Notes: a model not told the origin generated them from the letters alone. Positions 1-9,191 are shown, counted from the stretch's first letter. The stretch is DNA of 64,000 nt from Poindextera sp963706385 (GCA_963706385.1 OY970153.1:2232001-2296000); one strand, 5' to 3'. Numbers and translations: made by a program.

Positions 1-23
1 CCGCCGCCCAGGCGATCGCGGCG

Positions 24-1295
<1,272 letters not shown>

Positions 1296-1399
1296 ACACA
1301 TAACGGCGCATGTCCGGTTAGGATTTGGGGGCGGATTGCGGCTGGCGACTTGGCAAGCGGAGGGCTCATGACGATATGGTGGGCGCTCGGAGGTTGGAC

Positions 1400-1636
1400 A
1401 TGAAGGTCACCGTGGAGATCGATTGCACGCCGCAGGAGGCCCGGGCGATGCTTGGCCTGCCGGATGTCACGGCGCTGAACGCACAACTGGTCAACGAGAT
1501 GCAGGCGCGGCTGGACGCCAATATGGCGGCGCTGGCGCCCGAGGAGCTGATGAAGAATTGGATCGCGTTCGGAGGCCAGGCCCAGGAGCAATTCCGCAAG
1601 CTGATGACGGCCGCGGCGGGCGGGTCGAAAAGCTGA
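1400..1636 (+). CDS. Small conserved protein (DUF6489-like)
   Basis: A 78-residue acidic, helix-rich protein beginning MKVTVEIDCTPQEARAMLGL. Start chosen at 1400 because GGAGG lies 8 bases upstream and the homologous-looking sequence begins there; a longer in-frame reading from 1325 adds only arginine-rich, unconserved-looking residues. It resembles the small alphaproteobacterial family DUF6489, which sits beside mnmE in Caulobacter relatives. That assignment is from memory of the N-terminal pattern (VTVEIDCTPxEAR) and no biochemical role is known to me. No signal peptide or membrane segment is visible. It ends 13 bases before mnmE and is probably co-transcribed with it. Confidence 0.75.
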   Translation: MKVTVEIDCTPQEARAMLGLPDVTALNAQLVNEMQARLDANMAALAPEELMKNWIAFGGQAQEQFRKLMTAAAGGSKS

Positions 1637-1649
1637 GCCGTAGCCGCTG

Positions 1650-3008
1650 ATGGCGGACACCATCTTCGCGCTGGCGACGGCGCCCGGCCGCGGGGCCGTA
1701 GCGGTGCTGCGCCTGTCGGGCCCCGGCGCTGGTCCGGCGCTCAAGGCGCTGACCAAGAACCCAACGCCTGTCGCGCGCGAGGCGATGTTGTGCACGCTGC
1801 GGCGGCCGGAAGACGGCGCGGTGCTGGATCGGGCGCTGGCGCTGTGGTTCCCGCGGCCGCGCAGCTACACGGGCGAGGATTGCGTCGAACTGCACCTACA
1901 CGGCGGGCCCGCGGTGGTTGATGCGGTGGCCGAGGCTCTGCTGGGGCTCCGCCTGCGGCCGGCCGAGCCGGGCGAATTCACTCGCCGGGCGTTCGAGAAC
2001 GGCAAACTGGACCTGTCCCAGGCCGAGGCGGTGGCCGATCTGGTCGATGCGGAAACCGACGCCCAGCGTCGCCAAGCCCTAGCGCAGCTCGACGGTGAGC
2101 TGACCCGCCGTCACGCCACGTGGCGCGCGGGTCTGATCGAGGTCCTGGCGGTGCTCGAGGCGGCGGTGGATTTCCCGGACGAGGACCTGCCGCGGGCGGT
2201 GGCGGGCGAGGCCGCGCCGATCGTGGACCGGGTGCTGGCCGAGCTAGACGCCGCCCTTGCCGATGGCGAGCGGGGTGAGCGGGTGCGCGAAGGTTTCCGC
2301 ATCGCCATCGTCGGTGCGCCGAACGCGGGGAAGTCTAGCTTGTTGAACGCCCTCGCCGGTCGGCCGGCGGCGATCGTGACCGCGACGCCCGGCGCCACGC
2401 GTGACGTGATCGAGGTCCCGTTGGTTCTGGCCGGCTATCGGGCGCTGCTGGCGGACACCGCCGGCTTGCGCGAGGCGCGTGATCCAATCGAGGCCGAGGG
2501 GGTGCGGCGCGCGCGCGCCTGGGCGGCCTCCGCCGGGCTCCGATTGCTGGTGGTGGACGCTTCCGGCGACGATCAAGCCTGGCGCGAAGCCGCGGGCCAG
2601 GCCCGGCCGGGCGATCTGTGCATCCTCAACAAGCAGGATTTGCCCCCGGGCGAGGCGCGAGGCGCGGCGCGGGCCTGGGCGACAGATCACGGGCTCGAGG
2701 TCGTCGAAGTGTCGCTGAGCAGCGGCGAGGGCATGGGGCGGCTGGACGACCGATTGGCGGCGCGCGTGGTCGCGGCCTTGTCGGGCGCGGATTTTCCGGC
2801 GGCGACCCAGGCCCGGCACCGGCGGGACCTGTCGTCCGCGCGCGAACACCTGACTCGCGCCAAGCAGGCGCTGGCGGGGTCGGTGGAGGTCGAGTTGGCG
2901 GCGGAAGATGTGCGGCTGGCGGCGCGTAGCTTGGCGCGAGTCGGGGGGCGGATCGACGCCGAGGACGTGCTTGATCGGGTGTTCGCGCGGTTCTGCATCG
3001 GCAAATAA
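1650..3008 (+). CDS. mnmE: tRNA modification GTPase MnmE (TrmE)
   Basis: With MnmG it installs the 5-carboxymethylaminomethyl group on wobble uridine 34 of certain tRNAs, using GTP hydrolysis and a formyl-folate carbon. The 452-residue length is typical. An N-terminal tetrahydrofolate-binding domain (~1-120) is followed by a helical domain split by the inserted G domain: P-loop GAPNAGKS at 222-229, TPGATRD around 246-252, DTAGLR at 269-274, NKQD at 327-330. The protein ends in CIGK, keeping the catalytically required C-terminal cysteine motif. The partner gene mnmG follows after an intergenic stretch holding two parS sites. Confidence 0.97.
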   Translation: MADTIFALATAPGRGAVAVLRLSGPGAGPALKALTKNPTPVAREAMLCTLRRPEDGAVLDRALALWFPRPRSYTGEDCVELHLHGGPAVVDAVAEALLGLRLRPAEPGEFTRRAFENGKLDLSQAEAVADLVDAETDAQRRQALAQLDGELTRRHATWRAGLIEVLAVLEAAVDFPDEDLPRAVAGEAAPIVDRVLAELDAALADGERGERVREGFRIAIVGAPNAGKSSLLNALAGRPAAIVTATPGATRDVIEVPLVLAGYRALLADTAGLREARDPIEAEGVRRARAWAASAGLRLLVVDASGDDQAWREAAGQARPGDLCILNKQDLPPGEARGAARAWATDHGLEVVEVSLSSGEGMGRLDDRLAARVVAALSGADFPAATQARHRRDLSSAREHLTRAKQALAGSVEVELAAEDVRLAARSLARVGGRIDAEDVLDRVFARFCIGK

Positions 3009-3009
3009 G

Positions 3010-3025
3010 CGTTTCACGTGAAACG
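3010..3025. promoter_or_regulatory. parS: parS centromere site 1
   Basis: The 16-base palindrome CGTTTCACGTGAAACG matches the bacterial parS core GTTTCACGTGAAAC (3011-3024) exactly, and the symmetry extends one base further on each side. It begins one base after the mnmE stop codon. ParB, encoded 3.5 kb downstream, binds parS and spreads as a CTP-gated clamp; ParA then moves the complex to the cell pole. Placement close to parAB agrees with the Caulobacter arrangement. Confidence 0.95.
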
Positions 3026-3055
3026 CTGGCCGAGCCGATCAGCGCCCCGACGCCG

Positions 3056-3071
3056 TGTTTCACGTGAAACA
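3056..3071. promoter_or_regulatory. parS: parS centromere site 2
   Basis: The 16-base perfect palindrome TGTTTCACGTGAAACA is identical to the canonical bacterial parS consensus; symmetry extends to GTG...CAC over 3055-3072. It starts 46 bases from the start of site 1 and lies 82 bases before the mnmG start codon, within the likely mnmG leader, so ParB bound here may also influence mnmG transcription (inference). Confidence 0.96.
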
Positions 3072-3152
3072 CCGCGCCCCTCGACCCTGGCGGCGCGCCG
3101 GCGTATAAGCGCGGCCCGCGCCGATTCCAACGGCGGCGCGATCTGGAATCCG

Positions 3153-5018
3153 ATGCCGCAGTCTTCGCTCGCCTGGGATGTCATTGTGATCGGCGGTGGT
3201 CACGCCGGCTGCGAGGCGGCGGCGGCGGCGGCGCGCACGGGCGCGCGAACCCTGCTGCTCACCCACAAGCTCGAGACCATCGGGGAGATGTCCTGCAACC
3301 CGGCCATTGGCGGCTTGGGCAAGGGGCATCTGGTGCGCGAGATCGACGCCCTCGACGGATTGATGGGCCGGCTGGCGGACGAGGCCGGCATCCAGTTCCG
3401 CCTGCTCAACCGCTCCAAGGGACCGGCGGTGCGCGGCCCGCGCGCGCAGATCGACCGCAAGCTCTATCGCACCGCCATGCAGGCCGCCCTCGCCGCCCAG
3501 CCGGGCCTGACCATCGAGGCGGCGGCGGTCGAGGACCTGATCGTGGACGGCGGCCGGGTGAGGGGGGTCGCCGCGGCCGATGGGCGGATCTGGCGCTGTG
3601 GCAAAGCGGTGCTGACCACCGGCACCTTTCTGGGCGGGGTGATCCACCGCGGCGAGGAGCGTACGCCGGCCGGCCGCATCGGCGATGCGCCCGCCATCGG
3701 CCTGTCGAGACGCCTCCATGGCCTCGGCCTCGCCATGGGCCGGCTGAAGACCGGCACCCCGGCCCGGCTCGACGGCTCGACCATCGCCTGGGCGCGGCTG
3801 GAGATGCAGCCGGGCGATGCGGAACCGGTCCCGTTCTCCTTCCTCACTGCCGCGATCGCGCGCGAGCAGGTCGCCTGCGGCGTCACGTGGACCACGCGGG
3901 AAACCCACCGGATCATCGCCGAGCGGCTCGGCGAATCGGCGGTTTATGGGGGGCGGGCCACCGGCCGGGGGCCGCGCTACTGCCCCTCGATCGAGGACAA
4001 GGTGGTGCGCTTCGCCGACAAGACCGCGCATCAGATCTTCCTGGAGCCCGAAGGGTTGGACGATGACACCGTCTATCCGAACGGGGTTTCGACCTCGGTG
4101 TCGGCCGAGACCCAGGACCTCTTCCTGCGCACCATTCCCGGGTTGGAGCGGGTCGCCGTGCGCCGCTACGGTTATGCGATCGAATACGACTATGTCGACC
4201 CGCGCGAGCTGACCCCCGCGCTTGAGGTCAAGCGCCTGCCCGGCCTCTATCTCGCGGGGCAGATCAACGGCACCACCGGCTACGAGGAGGCCGCCGCCCA
4301 GGGCCTGGTCGCGGGGCTGAACGCCGCGCGGGCCGCCTCGGGCGCCGAGCCGGCCAGCTTCGCGCGCGACGAGGCCTACATCGGGGTGATGATCGACGAT
4401 CTGGTCACCCGCGGCGTCTCCGAGCCATATCGGATGTTCACCAGCCGGGCCGAATTCCGCTTGACCTTGCGGGCCGACAACGCCGACCAGCGGCTGACCG
4501 CGCGCGGCGTCGAGCTCGGCTGTGTCGGCGCTGCGCGGGCGCGGACGTTCGCCGCCAAGGCCGCGGCGCTGGATGTCGCACGTGGACGCGCGCGAGCGCT
4601 GACCCTGACGCCGTCGCGGGCGGCCAAGGCCGGGCTCGCGGTCAAGGCCGACGGGCAGCGGCGCGATGTGTTCCAGCTTCTGGCCTATCCGAACGTCGGT
4701 TTCGATGACCTCGCCCGGCTCTGGCCGGAACTGTCCACCTGGACCCCGGCCGTGCGCGAGCAGATCGAGACCGAGGCGGGCTACGCCGGTTATCTCGACC
4801 GCCAGGCCGCGGACGTGGCCGCTTTCCGCCGCGACGAGGACCTGATCCTGCCGGCCGACCTCGACTATGCAACCGTGGGCGGCCTGTCCAACGAGGCGCG
4901 GGAAAAGCTGATCGCCGTCAGGCCCCGGACCCTGGGCCAAGCGTCGCGAATCGAAGGCGTCACCCCCGGCGCGCTCACCGCCCTTCTGGCCCATGTCCGC
5001 CGCGCCCGCGCCGCTTGA
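3153..5018 (+). CDS. mnmG: tRNA uridine-5-carboxymethylaminomethyl modification enzyme MnmG (GidA)
   Basis: FAD-dependent partner of MnmE in wobble-uridine modification. From the ATG at 3153 it has 621 residues, the usual family length. The FAD-binding glycine motif GGGHAGCEAA lies at residues 14-23, followed by CNPAIGGLGKGHLVREID and TGTFLGGVIHRGE. Later come LYLAGQINGTTGYEEAAAQG and TSRAEFRLTLRADNAD, both diagnostic of GidA. The same frame is open upstream to 3018, but that stretch covers parS site 2 and translates to arginine-rich sequence, so the later start is preferred. The 3' end overlaps rsmG by 26 bases. Confidence 0.96.
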   Translation: MPQSSLAWDVIVIGGGHAGCEAAAAAARTGARTLLLTHKLETIGEMSCNPAIGGLGKGHLVREIDALDGLMGRLADEAGIQFRLLNRSKGPAVRGPRAQIDRKLYRTAMQAALAAQPGLTIEAAAVEDLIVDGGRVRGVAAADGRIWRCGKAVLTTGTFLGGVIHRGEERTPAGRIGDAPAIGLSRRLHGLGLAMGRLKTGTPARLDGSTIAWARLEMQPGDAEPVPFSFLTAAIAREQVACGVTWTTRETHRIIAERLGESAVYGGRATGRGPRYCPSIEDKVVRFADKTAHQIFLEPEGLDDDTVYPNGVSTSVSAETQDLFLRTIPGLERVAVRRYGYAIEYDYVDPRELTPALEVKRLPGLYLAGQINGTTGYEEAAAQGLVAGLNAARAASGAEPASFARDEAYIGVMIDDLVTRGVSEPYRMFTSRAEFRLTLRADNADQRLTARGVELGCVGAARARTFAAKAAALDVARGRARALTLTPSRAAKAGLAVKADGQRRDVFQLLAYPNVGFDDLARLWPELSTWTPAVREQIETEAGYAGYLDRQAADVAAFRRDEDLILPADLDYATVGGLSNEAREKLIAVRPRTLGQASRIEGVTPGALTALLAHVRRARAA

Positions 5019-5658
5019 GCCCGACCAGGCGCTAGCCGCCGAGGGATTCGACGCCGCCGACTTTCAGGCGGCGATCGGCGCCAGCGACGCCCAGATGGCC
5101 GATCTCGAGATTTTTCGCGGGATGCTGGCGGAGTGGAGCCGGAAGATGAATTTGGTCGGCCCCTCGGCGCTGGCCGAGTTCTGGCTGCGGCACGCCTACG
5201 ATAGCGCTCAGCTTCTGGCGCTCGCCCCCAAGGCGAAGGTCTGGGCCGACCTCGGCGCCGGCGCGGGCTTCCCGGGTCTGGTGCTGGCCATATTGCTCAA
5301 GCGCCGCGAGGGCGCCCACGTGCATCTGGTGGAAAGCGTGGCCAAGCGATGCCGATTCCTCGTCGCCGTGGTCGAGGCGCTGGAGCTTCCCGCCAGCGTG
5401 CACAACGCCCGCGCCGAAGACCTGTCACTAAAAGTTCATGTAGTCACCGCGCGAGCTTGTGCGCCCTTGGTCAGGCTGTTGGGCTATGCTCGGCCCTACC
5501 TGAGGAAAAGCGTCACCGCACTTTTCCTCAAAGGGCAAGATGTTGAGATTGAATTGGAAGAAGCCACAAGATATTGGAAGTTTGACGCGACGCTTAGATC
5601 CAGTCTCAGCTCGTCCCGGGGTCGTATCGTCCAACTGAGGAGGCTCTCGCGTGTCTGA
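4993..5658 (+). CDS. rsmG: 16S rRNA (guanine527-N7)-methyltransferase RsmG (GidB)
   Basis: Methylates N7 of G527 in 16S rRNA using S-adenosylmethionine. The 221-residue protein carries the SAM-binding loop DLGAGAGFPGLVLA around residues 91-104, the acidic motif HLVESVAKRCRFL, and RGRIVQLRR near the C-terminus. It overlaps mnmG by 26 bases and parA by 8, so the genes are translationally linked. From about 5420 to 5640 the coding sequence becomes unusually A+T rich (24 of 60 bases G or C in 5521-5580 by hand count), in contrast to the GC-rich first two thirds. An internal promoter for parAB may lie there. Confidence 0.95.
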   Translation: MSAAPAPLEPDQALAAEGFDAADFQAAIGASDAQMADLEIFRGMLAEWSRKMNLVGPSALAEFWLRHAYDSAQLLALAPKAKVWADLGAGAGFPGLVLAILLKRREGAHVHLVESVAKRCRFLVAVVEALELPASVHNARAEDLSLKVHVVTARACAPLVRLLGYARPYLRKSVTALFLKGQDVEIELEEATRYWKFDATLRSSLSSSRGRIVQLRRLSRV

Positions 5659-6484
5659 TCCGTCCGACCGGCGGCCCTACCGGGCTCTGCGCGTGCTCTC
5701 GGTCTCAAACCAGAAGGGCGGGGTCGGCAAGACCACCACGGCGATCAACCTCGGCACCGCGCTCGCGGCGGTCGGCGAAAAGGTGTTGATCCTGGATGTC
5801 GACCCCCAGGGCAACGCCTCGACCGGCCTGGGCGTGCTGCGCGGTCAGCGCAAGATCACCGCCTATGACGTGATCGTCGGTGGCGCGGCGATCCGGGACG
5901 CGGCGGTGTCCACCGCCTTGCCGGGCCTGGATATCGTGCCGTCGGACGCGGACCTGTCGGGCGCGGAGTTGGAGCTCGCCGGCGCCGAGCGCCGGTCATT
6001 TCGCCTGCGCGACGCGATCCAGGCCCTGCGCGATGCGCCGGACGGCGGCGGCTACAGCTACATCCTAATCGACTGCCCCCCGTCGCTGAATCTTCTGACC
6101 GTCAACGCCATGGCCGCGGCCGACGCGGTGCTGGTGCCGCTGCAATGCGAGTTCTTCGCGTTGGAGGGTCTGACCCAGTTGATGCGGACGGTCGATCTGG
6201 TGCGTGGGGGCCTCAATCCCCGGCTCGAAATCCAGGGCGTGGTGCTGACCATGTATGACCGGCGCAACAGCCTGTCCGACCAGGTGGCCCAGGACGTGCG
6301 GGCCCACTTCGGCGACAAGGTCTATCAGACGATGATCCCGCGCAACGTGCGGGTCTCCGAGGCGCCGTCGTTCGGCAAGCCGGTACTGGTCTACGATCTG
6401 AAATGCGCCGGCAGCCAGGCCTATCTGAATCTGGCGCGCGAAGTGGTCGGCCGCGAGCGCGCGCGCCGCGTCCAGGCGGCTTGA
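5651..6484 (+). CDS. parA: Chromosome partitioning ATPase ParA
   Basis: Deviant Walker-type ATPase that forms a DNA-bound gradient along which the ParB-parS complex moves during chromosome segregation. The P-loop KGGVGKTT at residues 22-29 has the signature lysine of the ParA/MinD family. DVDPQGNASTGLG follows, then DCPPSLNLLTVNAM (switch II region) and the late motif VRVSEAPSFGKPV. The 277-residue length fits chromosomal ParA. It starts inside the rsmG stop region (8-base overlap), with parB 17 bases after its stop. In Caulobacter relatives this protein is essential and acts with polar PopZ and TipN; those genes are not in this window. Confidence 0.97.
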   Translation: MSDPSDRRPYRALRVLSVSNQKGGVGKTTTAINLGTALAAVGEKVLILDVDPQGNASTGLGVLRGQRKITAYDVIVGGAAIRDAAVSTALPGLDIVPSDADLSGAELELAGAERRSFRLRDAIQALRDAPDGGGYSYILIDCPPSLNLLTVNAMAAADAVLVPLQCEFFALEGLTQLMRTVDLVRGGLNPRLEIQGVVLTMYDRRNSLSDQVAQDVRAHFGDKVYQTMIPRNVRVSEAPSFGKPVLVYDLKCAGSQAYLNLAREVVGRERARRVQAA

Positions 6485-6501
6485 GAAAAGAGGACGTGGC
6501 G

Positions 6502-7389
6502 ATGGCGGCGGACAATCGGCGGGGGCTGGGGCGCGGCTTGTCGGCGCTGCTCGACGAGGCGGGCGCGGCCGCGGCGGTGGAGGGCGGCGAAGTCGCCTCG
6601 GGTTGGCGCGAGGCCCCGATCGAACTGATCCAACGCAATCCCGACCAGCCGCGCCGCGACTTTCCCGAAGAGGATATCGAGGCGCTCGCGGGCTCGATCC
6701 GCGAGCGGGGCGTGCTGCAGCCGATCCTGGTGCGGCCGGCGCCGGGCGTGGCCGGCGAGTACCAGATCGTGGCCGGCGAACGGCGTTGGCGCGCGGCTCA
6801 GCGGGCCGGGCTTCGCCACATGCCGGTGGTGGTGCGCGAGCTGGACGACCTGGCCGCCTTCGAGATCGCGATCATCGAGAACGTCCAGCGGGAAGGCCTC
6901 AATCCGATCGAGGAGGCCCAGGGCTACAAGACCCTGATCGAGCGGTTCGGCCGCACCCAGGAGGCGGTCGCCCAGACCGTCGGTAAGAGCCGCAGCCATG
7001 TGGCCAACGCCCTGCGGCTCCTGGCTCTGCCGGACAGCATGCAGACGGATCTGCGCTCCGGACGGCTCACCGCCGGCCATGCTCGCGCGCTCGCCGGCGC
7101 TCCCGACGCCGCGGCCCTGGCCAATCTGGTGATCGATAAGGGGTTCAGCGTGCGCGAAGCCGAAGCCTTGGCCCGCCGCGCTCACGGCCGCGACGCCGAG
7201 CGTCCCGCGTCGCCCCCCCGCCAGCCCCCCGCCAAGGACGCCGACACCCGCGCGCTGGAAGACGATCTGAGCGAGGTCCTGGGCCTGGCGGTCGAGGTGG
7301 CCGACCGAGGCGGCGCCGGCGAGGTGCGTATCCGCTACGCCAGCCTCGAGCAACTCGACGACCTCTGTCGACGGCTGACGCGGACCTGA
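6502..7389 (+). CDS. parB: Chromosome partitioning protein ParB
   Basis: CTP-dependent DNA clamp that loads at parS. The 295-residue protein has the ParA-interacting N-terminus (RRGLGRGLSALLDE, residues 6-19), the CTP-binding motifs GERRWRA (92-98) and ENVQREGLNPIEEA (126-139), a helix-turn-helix at roughly 150-175 (TQEAVAQTVGKSRSHV) that reads parS, and a C-terminal dimerisation domain. Start chosen at 6502: AGAGGA sits 7-8 bases upstream and homologous sequence begins MAADNRRGLGRG; an in-frame GTG at 6496 is possible. Its targets are the two parS sites at 3010 and 3056. It converges with holA across a repeat element. Confidence 0.97.
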   Translation: MAADNRRGLGRGLSALLDEAGAAAAVEGGEVASGWREAPIELIQRNPDQPRRDFPEEDIEALAGSIRERGVLQPILVRPAPGVAGEYQIVAGERRWRAAQRAGLRHMPVVVRELDDLAAFEIAIIENVQREGLNPIEEAQGYKTLIERFGRTQEAVAQTVGKSRSHVANALRLLALPDSMQTDLRSGRLTAGHARALAGAPDAAALANLVIDKGFSVREAEALARRAHGRDAERPASPPRQPPAKDADTRALEDDLSEVLGLAVEVADRGGAGEVRIRYASLEQLDDLCRRLTRT

Positions 7390-7397
7390 GGCCGACC

Positions 7398-7513
7398 TAG
7401 AGCACGATGCGATCAGGCGGAATCGCCTGATCGTTGAATCGTGCTCTAAATTCAAAAGTTTGAGCGCGTTCTGATCGCAAAACCGGGTCCACTTTTGCGG
7501 AACGCGCTCTAGA
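7398..7513. repeat. Long intergenic palindromic repeat A (LIR type, GANTC-bearing)
   Basis: Two adjacent hairpins fill the parB-holA gap. The first pairs TAGAGCACGAT (7399-7409) with ATCGTGCTCTA (7438-7448), with an inner stem GATCAGGCG / CGCCTGATC. The second pairs AGCGCGTT (7463-7470) with AACGCGCT (7501-7508), inner GCAAAA / TTTTGC. Two GAATC sites (7420 and 7436) fit CcrM adenine methylation. This is the class of long intergenic repeats known in Caulobacter and relatives. The terminal CTAG overlaps and supplies the holA stop codon. The hairpins may also act as a two-way terminator between the convergent parB and holA. Confidence 0.85.
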
Positions 7514-8561
7514 GCCCCAGTCGGCGGGCGCGGCCGGCGATGGTCAGGGCCAAGCGTTCGGCGATCAGGCTGTCGGGCGAGCCGGTCTGTTTGCAGGCGC
7601 GGTCGGCGTCCAGCATCTCGGGCTGGAGGCTATCGAGCTGCTCGAGGCTCCAGGCCCGGGCCTGACGCAGGAATTCCCGCTCGTTGCGCCAGAACACCCC
7701 GGCCGTCTTCGCCGCCTCGGACAGTCCCGCGCCGGCCTTGGCGAGGGTTAGGACGCGGCGCAGGCGGCCAAGATGCAGGCCCATGGCTCGAACCGCCGCC
7801 GGCCCGGCCTCGCCCTCGGCCGCGGCGCGCCTGAGGCCGGCGTGGGCCGCCGCCAGCTTGCCGCCAAAGGCGTCCTGCGCCGCCTCGGCCAGGGAGGCGT
7901 CGGGCTCGACGCCGAGAAACGGCATCAGGTCGGCCGCGCTCGCCACCGTCCCGCTGCCCGGCCCCAGAAACAGGGCCAGCCGCTCGATTTCCTGGCGGGC
8001 CACACCCCGCTCGCGCGGCAGACGGGCGACGAACAGCTCCAGCGCCTCGACGTTCAGCGACACCTTGTCGGCCGCCAGGGCCTCCCGCATCAGCCGCACG
8101 ACGTCGCCGGGCTCGTCCTCGTAGCAGGGAATCGAAGCCGCGCCCCCGGCCCGCTCGGCGGCCCTGCGCAGAGCGGAGTCGCGGCCCAAGGCCCCGGCTT
8201 CGACCAGCAGGAAGGCGTCGGGGTTGAAGCCGCCCTCGGCGTGCTGTTTGACCGCTTCGGCCGCCGCCCTATCGATCGAGGCTTTCTCGCCGGTCAGCTT
8301 CAGCCGCACCAGCCGCCGCCCGCCCATCAGCGACTGGGCCGACAACTCGTCCGCCAGCCTGGCCGGATCGGCGTCGATATCGACCTCGGTGAGCGGAGCA
8401 ACGTTGAATGGGTCAGACGGATCCTCGGTCACCGCCGCGGCCAGCCGGTCGCCGCGCTCGCGCACCACCCCGCGGTCGCGCCCCCAGATCAGCGCGACGC
8501 GCACCTCCGCTGCCGGCCGGGCCAGGAAGCGTTCGATCTCGGGGCGCTTGCCAAGGATCAT
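7509..8561 (-). CDS. holA: DNA polymerase III subunit delta
   Basis: Delta subunit of the clamp loader, which opens the beta sliding clamp for loading on primed DNA. The 350-residue length is typical. Family features include the N-terminal LIWGRDRGVVRERGDRLA and the clamp-binding stretch DELSAQSLMGGRRLVRL around residues 71-87. C-terminal helices follow, including FWRNEREFLRQARAW and DRACKQTGSPDSLIAERL. Like other delta proteins it lacks an intact P-loop. It starts about 130 bases after the lptE stop, with a palindromic repeat between; a second repeat supplies its stop codon. Gene order leuS-lptE-holA is common in alphaproteobacteria. Confidence 0.93.
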   Translation of the reverse strand: MILGKRPEIERFLARPAAEVRVALIWGRDRGVVRERGDRLAAAVTEDPSDPFNVAPLTEVDIDADPARLADELSAQSLMGGRRLVRLKLTGEKASIDRAAAEAVKQHAEGGFNPDAFLLVEAGALGRDSALRRAAERAGGAASIPCYEDEPGDVVRLMREALAADKVSLNVEALELFVARLPRERGVARQEIERLALFLGPGSGTVASAADLMPFLGVEPDASLAEAAQDAFGGKLAAAHAGLRRAAAEGEAGPAAVRAMGLHLGRLRRVLTLAKAGAGLSEAAKTAGVFWRNEREFLRQARAWSLEQLDSLQPEMLDADRACKQTGSPDSLIAERLALTIAGRARRLGL

Positions 8562-8575
8562 GGCGGGGCCCGGCC

Positions 8576-8693
8576 TAGATCACGATGTTTTTGGATCGAA
8601 TCAATCCAAAATCATAAAACGTGATCGATTCTAAAAGCTTAGAGCGGGATTGAGGTGAAAAACCGGTATCCACTTTTTCACAGCCCGCTCTAG
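8576..8693. repeat. Long intergenic palindromic repeat B (LIR type, GANTC-bearing)
   Basis: Same two-hairpin plan as repeat A. The first pairs GATCACG with CGTGATC around an inner TTGGAT / ATCCAA and carries GAATC (8598-8602) and GATTC (8627-8631). The second pairs AGAGCGGG (8641-8648) with CCCGCTCT (8684-8691), inner GTGAAAA / TTTTCAC. The core AAAACCGG(T)NTCCACTTTT is shared with A. It lies between lptE and holA, so it probably sits in the holA leader or promoter region, and its terminal CTAG gives the lptE stop codon. Confidence 0.85.
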
Positions 8694-9187
8694 TGGTCAG
8701 CCCGGCTGGCGAAATAGGCCCCCAGACTGACGCGGATGCGCTGGGCGGCCTGGTCGGCGGCGCGTTTCTGGGCGTCCTGCTGGGCGATGATCCCGGCATA
8801 GGGCTGGCCGGAGGCCGCATAGGAGACCTCGACCGGCTCGCTGCCGCTTGTGAGCACATTGCCGTTGTCGATCTCGACCAGCTGGTAGTTGACGATCAGA
8901 TGGCTCTCGTAGCGGTCGGCGGTGTTGTCCTGCCGAAGGCCTCGCGCGAAACGCTTTTCGATCAGGCCGACGTCCAGCCGGTAAGCCGCCGGCTTGTCCC
9001 GGTCGCGCGCGAAGGCGTCGTCCAGGTCCTCGCCCAGGAGGAAGGCGGTGCGCCCATGCGGAACGCTCACCTGGATCGCCGAAAGGCCCCCGCTGACGCC
9101 CGGGGTGGCGTAGAGCGGGGTGAAGCCGCAGCCGCCAAGCGCCGTGGCGGCCAGGGCGATCATGACGGCGCGGAGACGGGCGGCCAT
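8690..9187 (-). CDS. lptE: LPS assembly outer-membrane lipoprotein LptE
   Basis: Plug lipoprotein of the LptD translocon that inserts lipopolysaccharide into the outer membrane. From the ATG at 9187 it has 165 residues. A hydrophobic leader (AVMIALAATALGGC) ends in a lipobox with cysteine at about residue 19, followed by the family opening GFTPLYATPG. The rest matches the LptE pattern of alternating strands and helices (LDVGLIEKRF, AYRLDV, SHLIVNYQLVE). An upstream in-frame start at 9208 would overlap leuS; the later start leaves 4 bases to the leuS stop and places the signal peptide correctly. Confidence 0.87.
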   Translation of the reverse strand: MAARLRAVMIALAATALGGCGFTPLYATPGVSGGLSAIQVSVPHGRTAFLLGEDLDDAFARDRDKPAAYRLDVGLIEKRFARGLRQDNTADRYESHLIVNYQLVEIDNGNVLTSGSEPVEVSYAASGQPYAGIIAQQDAQKRAADQAAQRIRVSLGAYFASRADH

Positions 9188-9191
9188 CGGC

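Noticed and set aside
3060..4994. 644-residue open frame antisense to mnmG
   Set aside because: Shadow of a GC-rich gene: no family-like sequence, no ribosome-binding site, and the plus-strand frame encodes a complete MnmG.
5311..5323. CACGTG inside rsmG as an additional parS
   Set aside because: Only the central six bases match (CCCACGTGCA); the flanking GTTT/AAAC arms required by ParB are missing. Similar partial matches at 2116 and 3884 were rejected for the same reason.
8674..8682. TTTTTCACA as a DnaA box
   Set aside because: It fits the loose TTWTNCACA pattern but is part of the conserved hairpin of repeat B, alone and without neighbouring boxes or an A+T-rich unwinding region.
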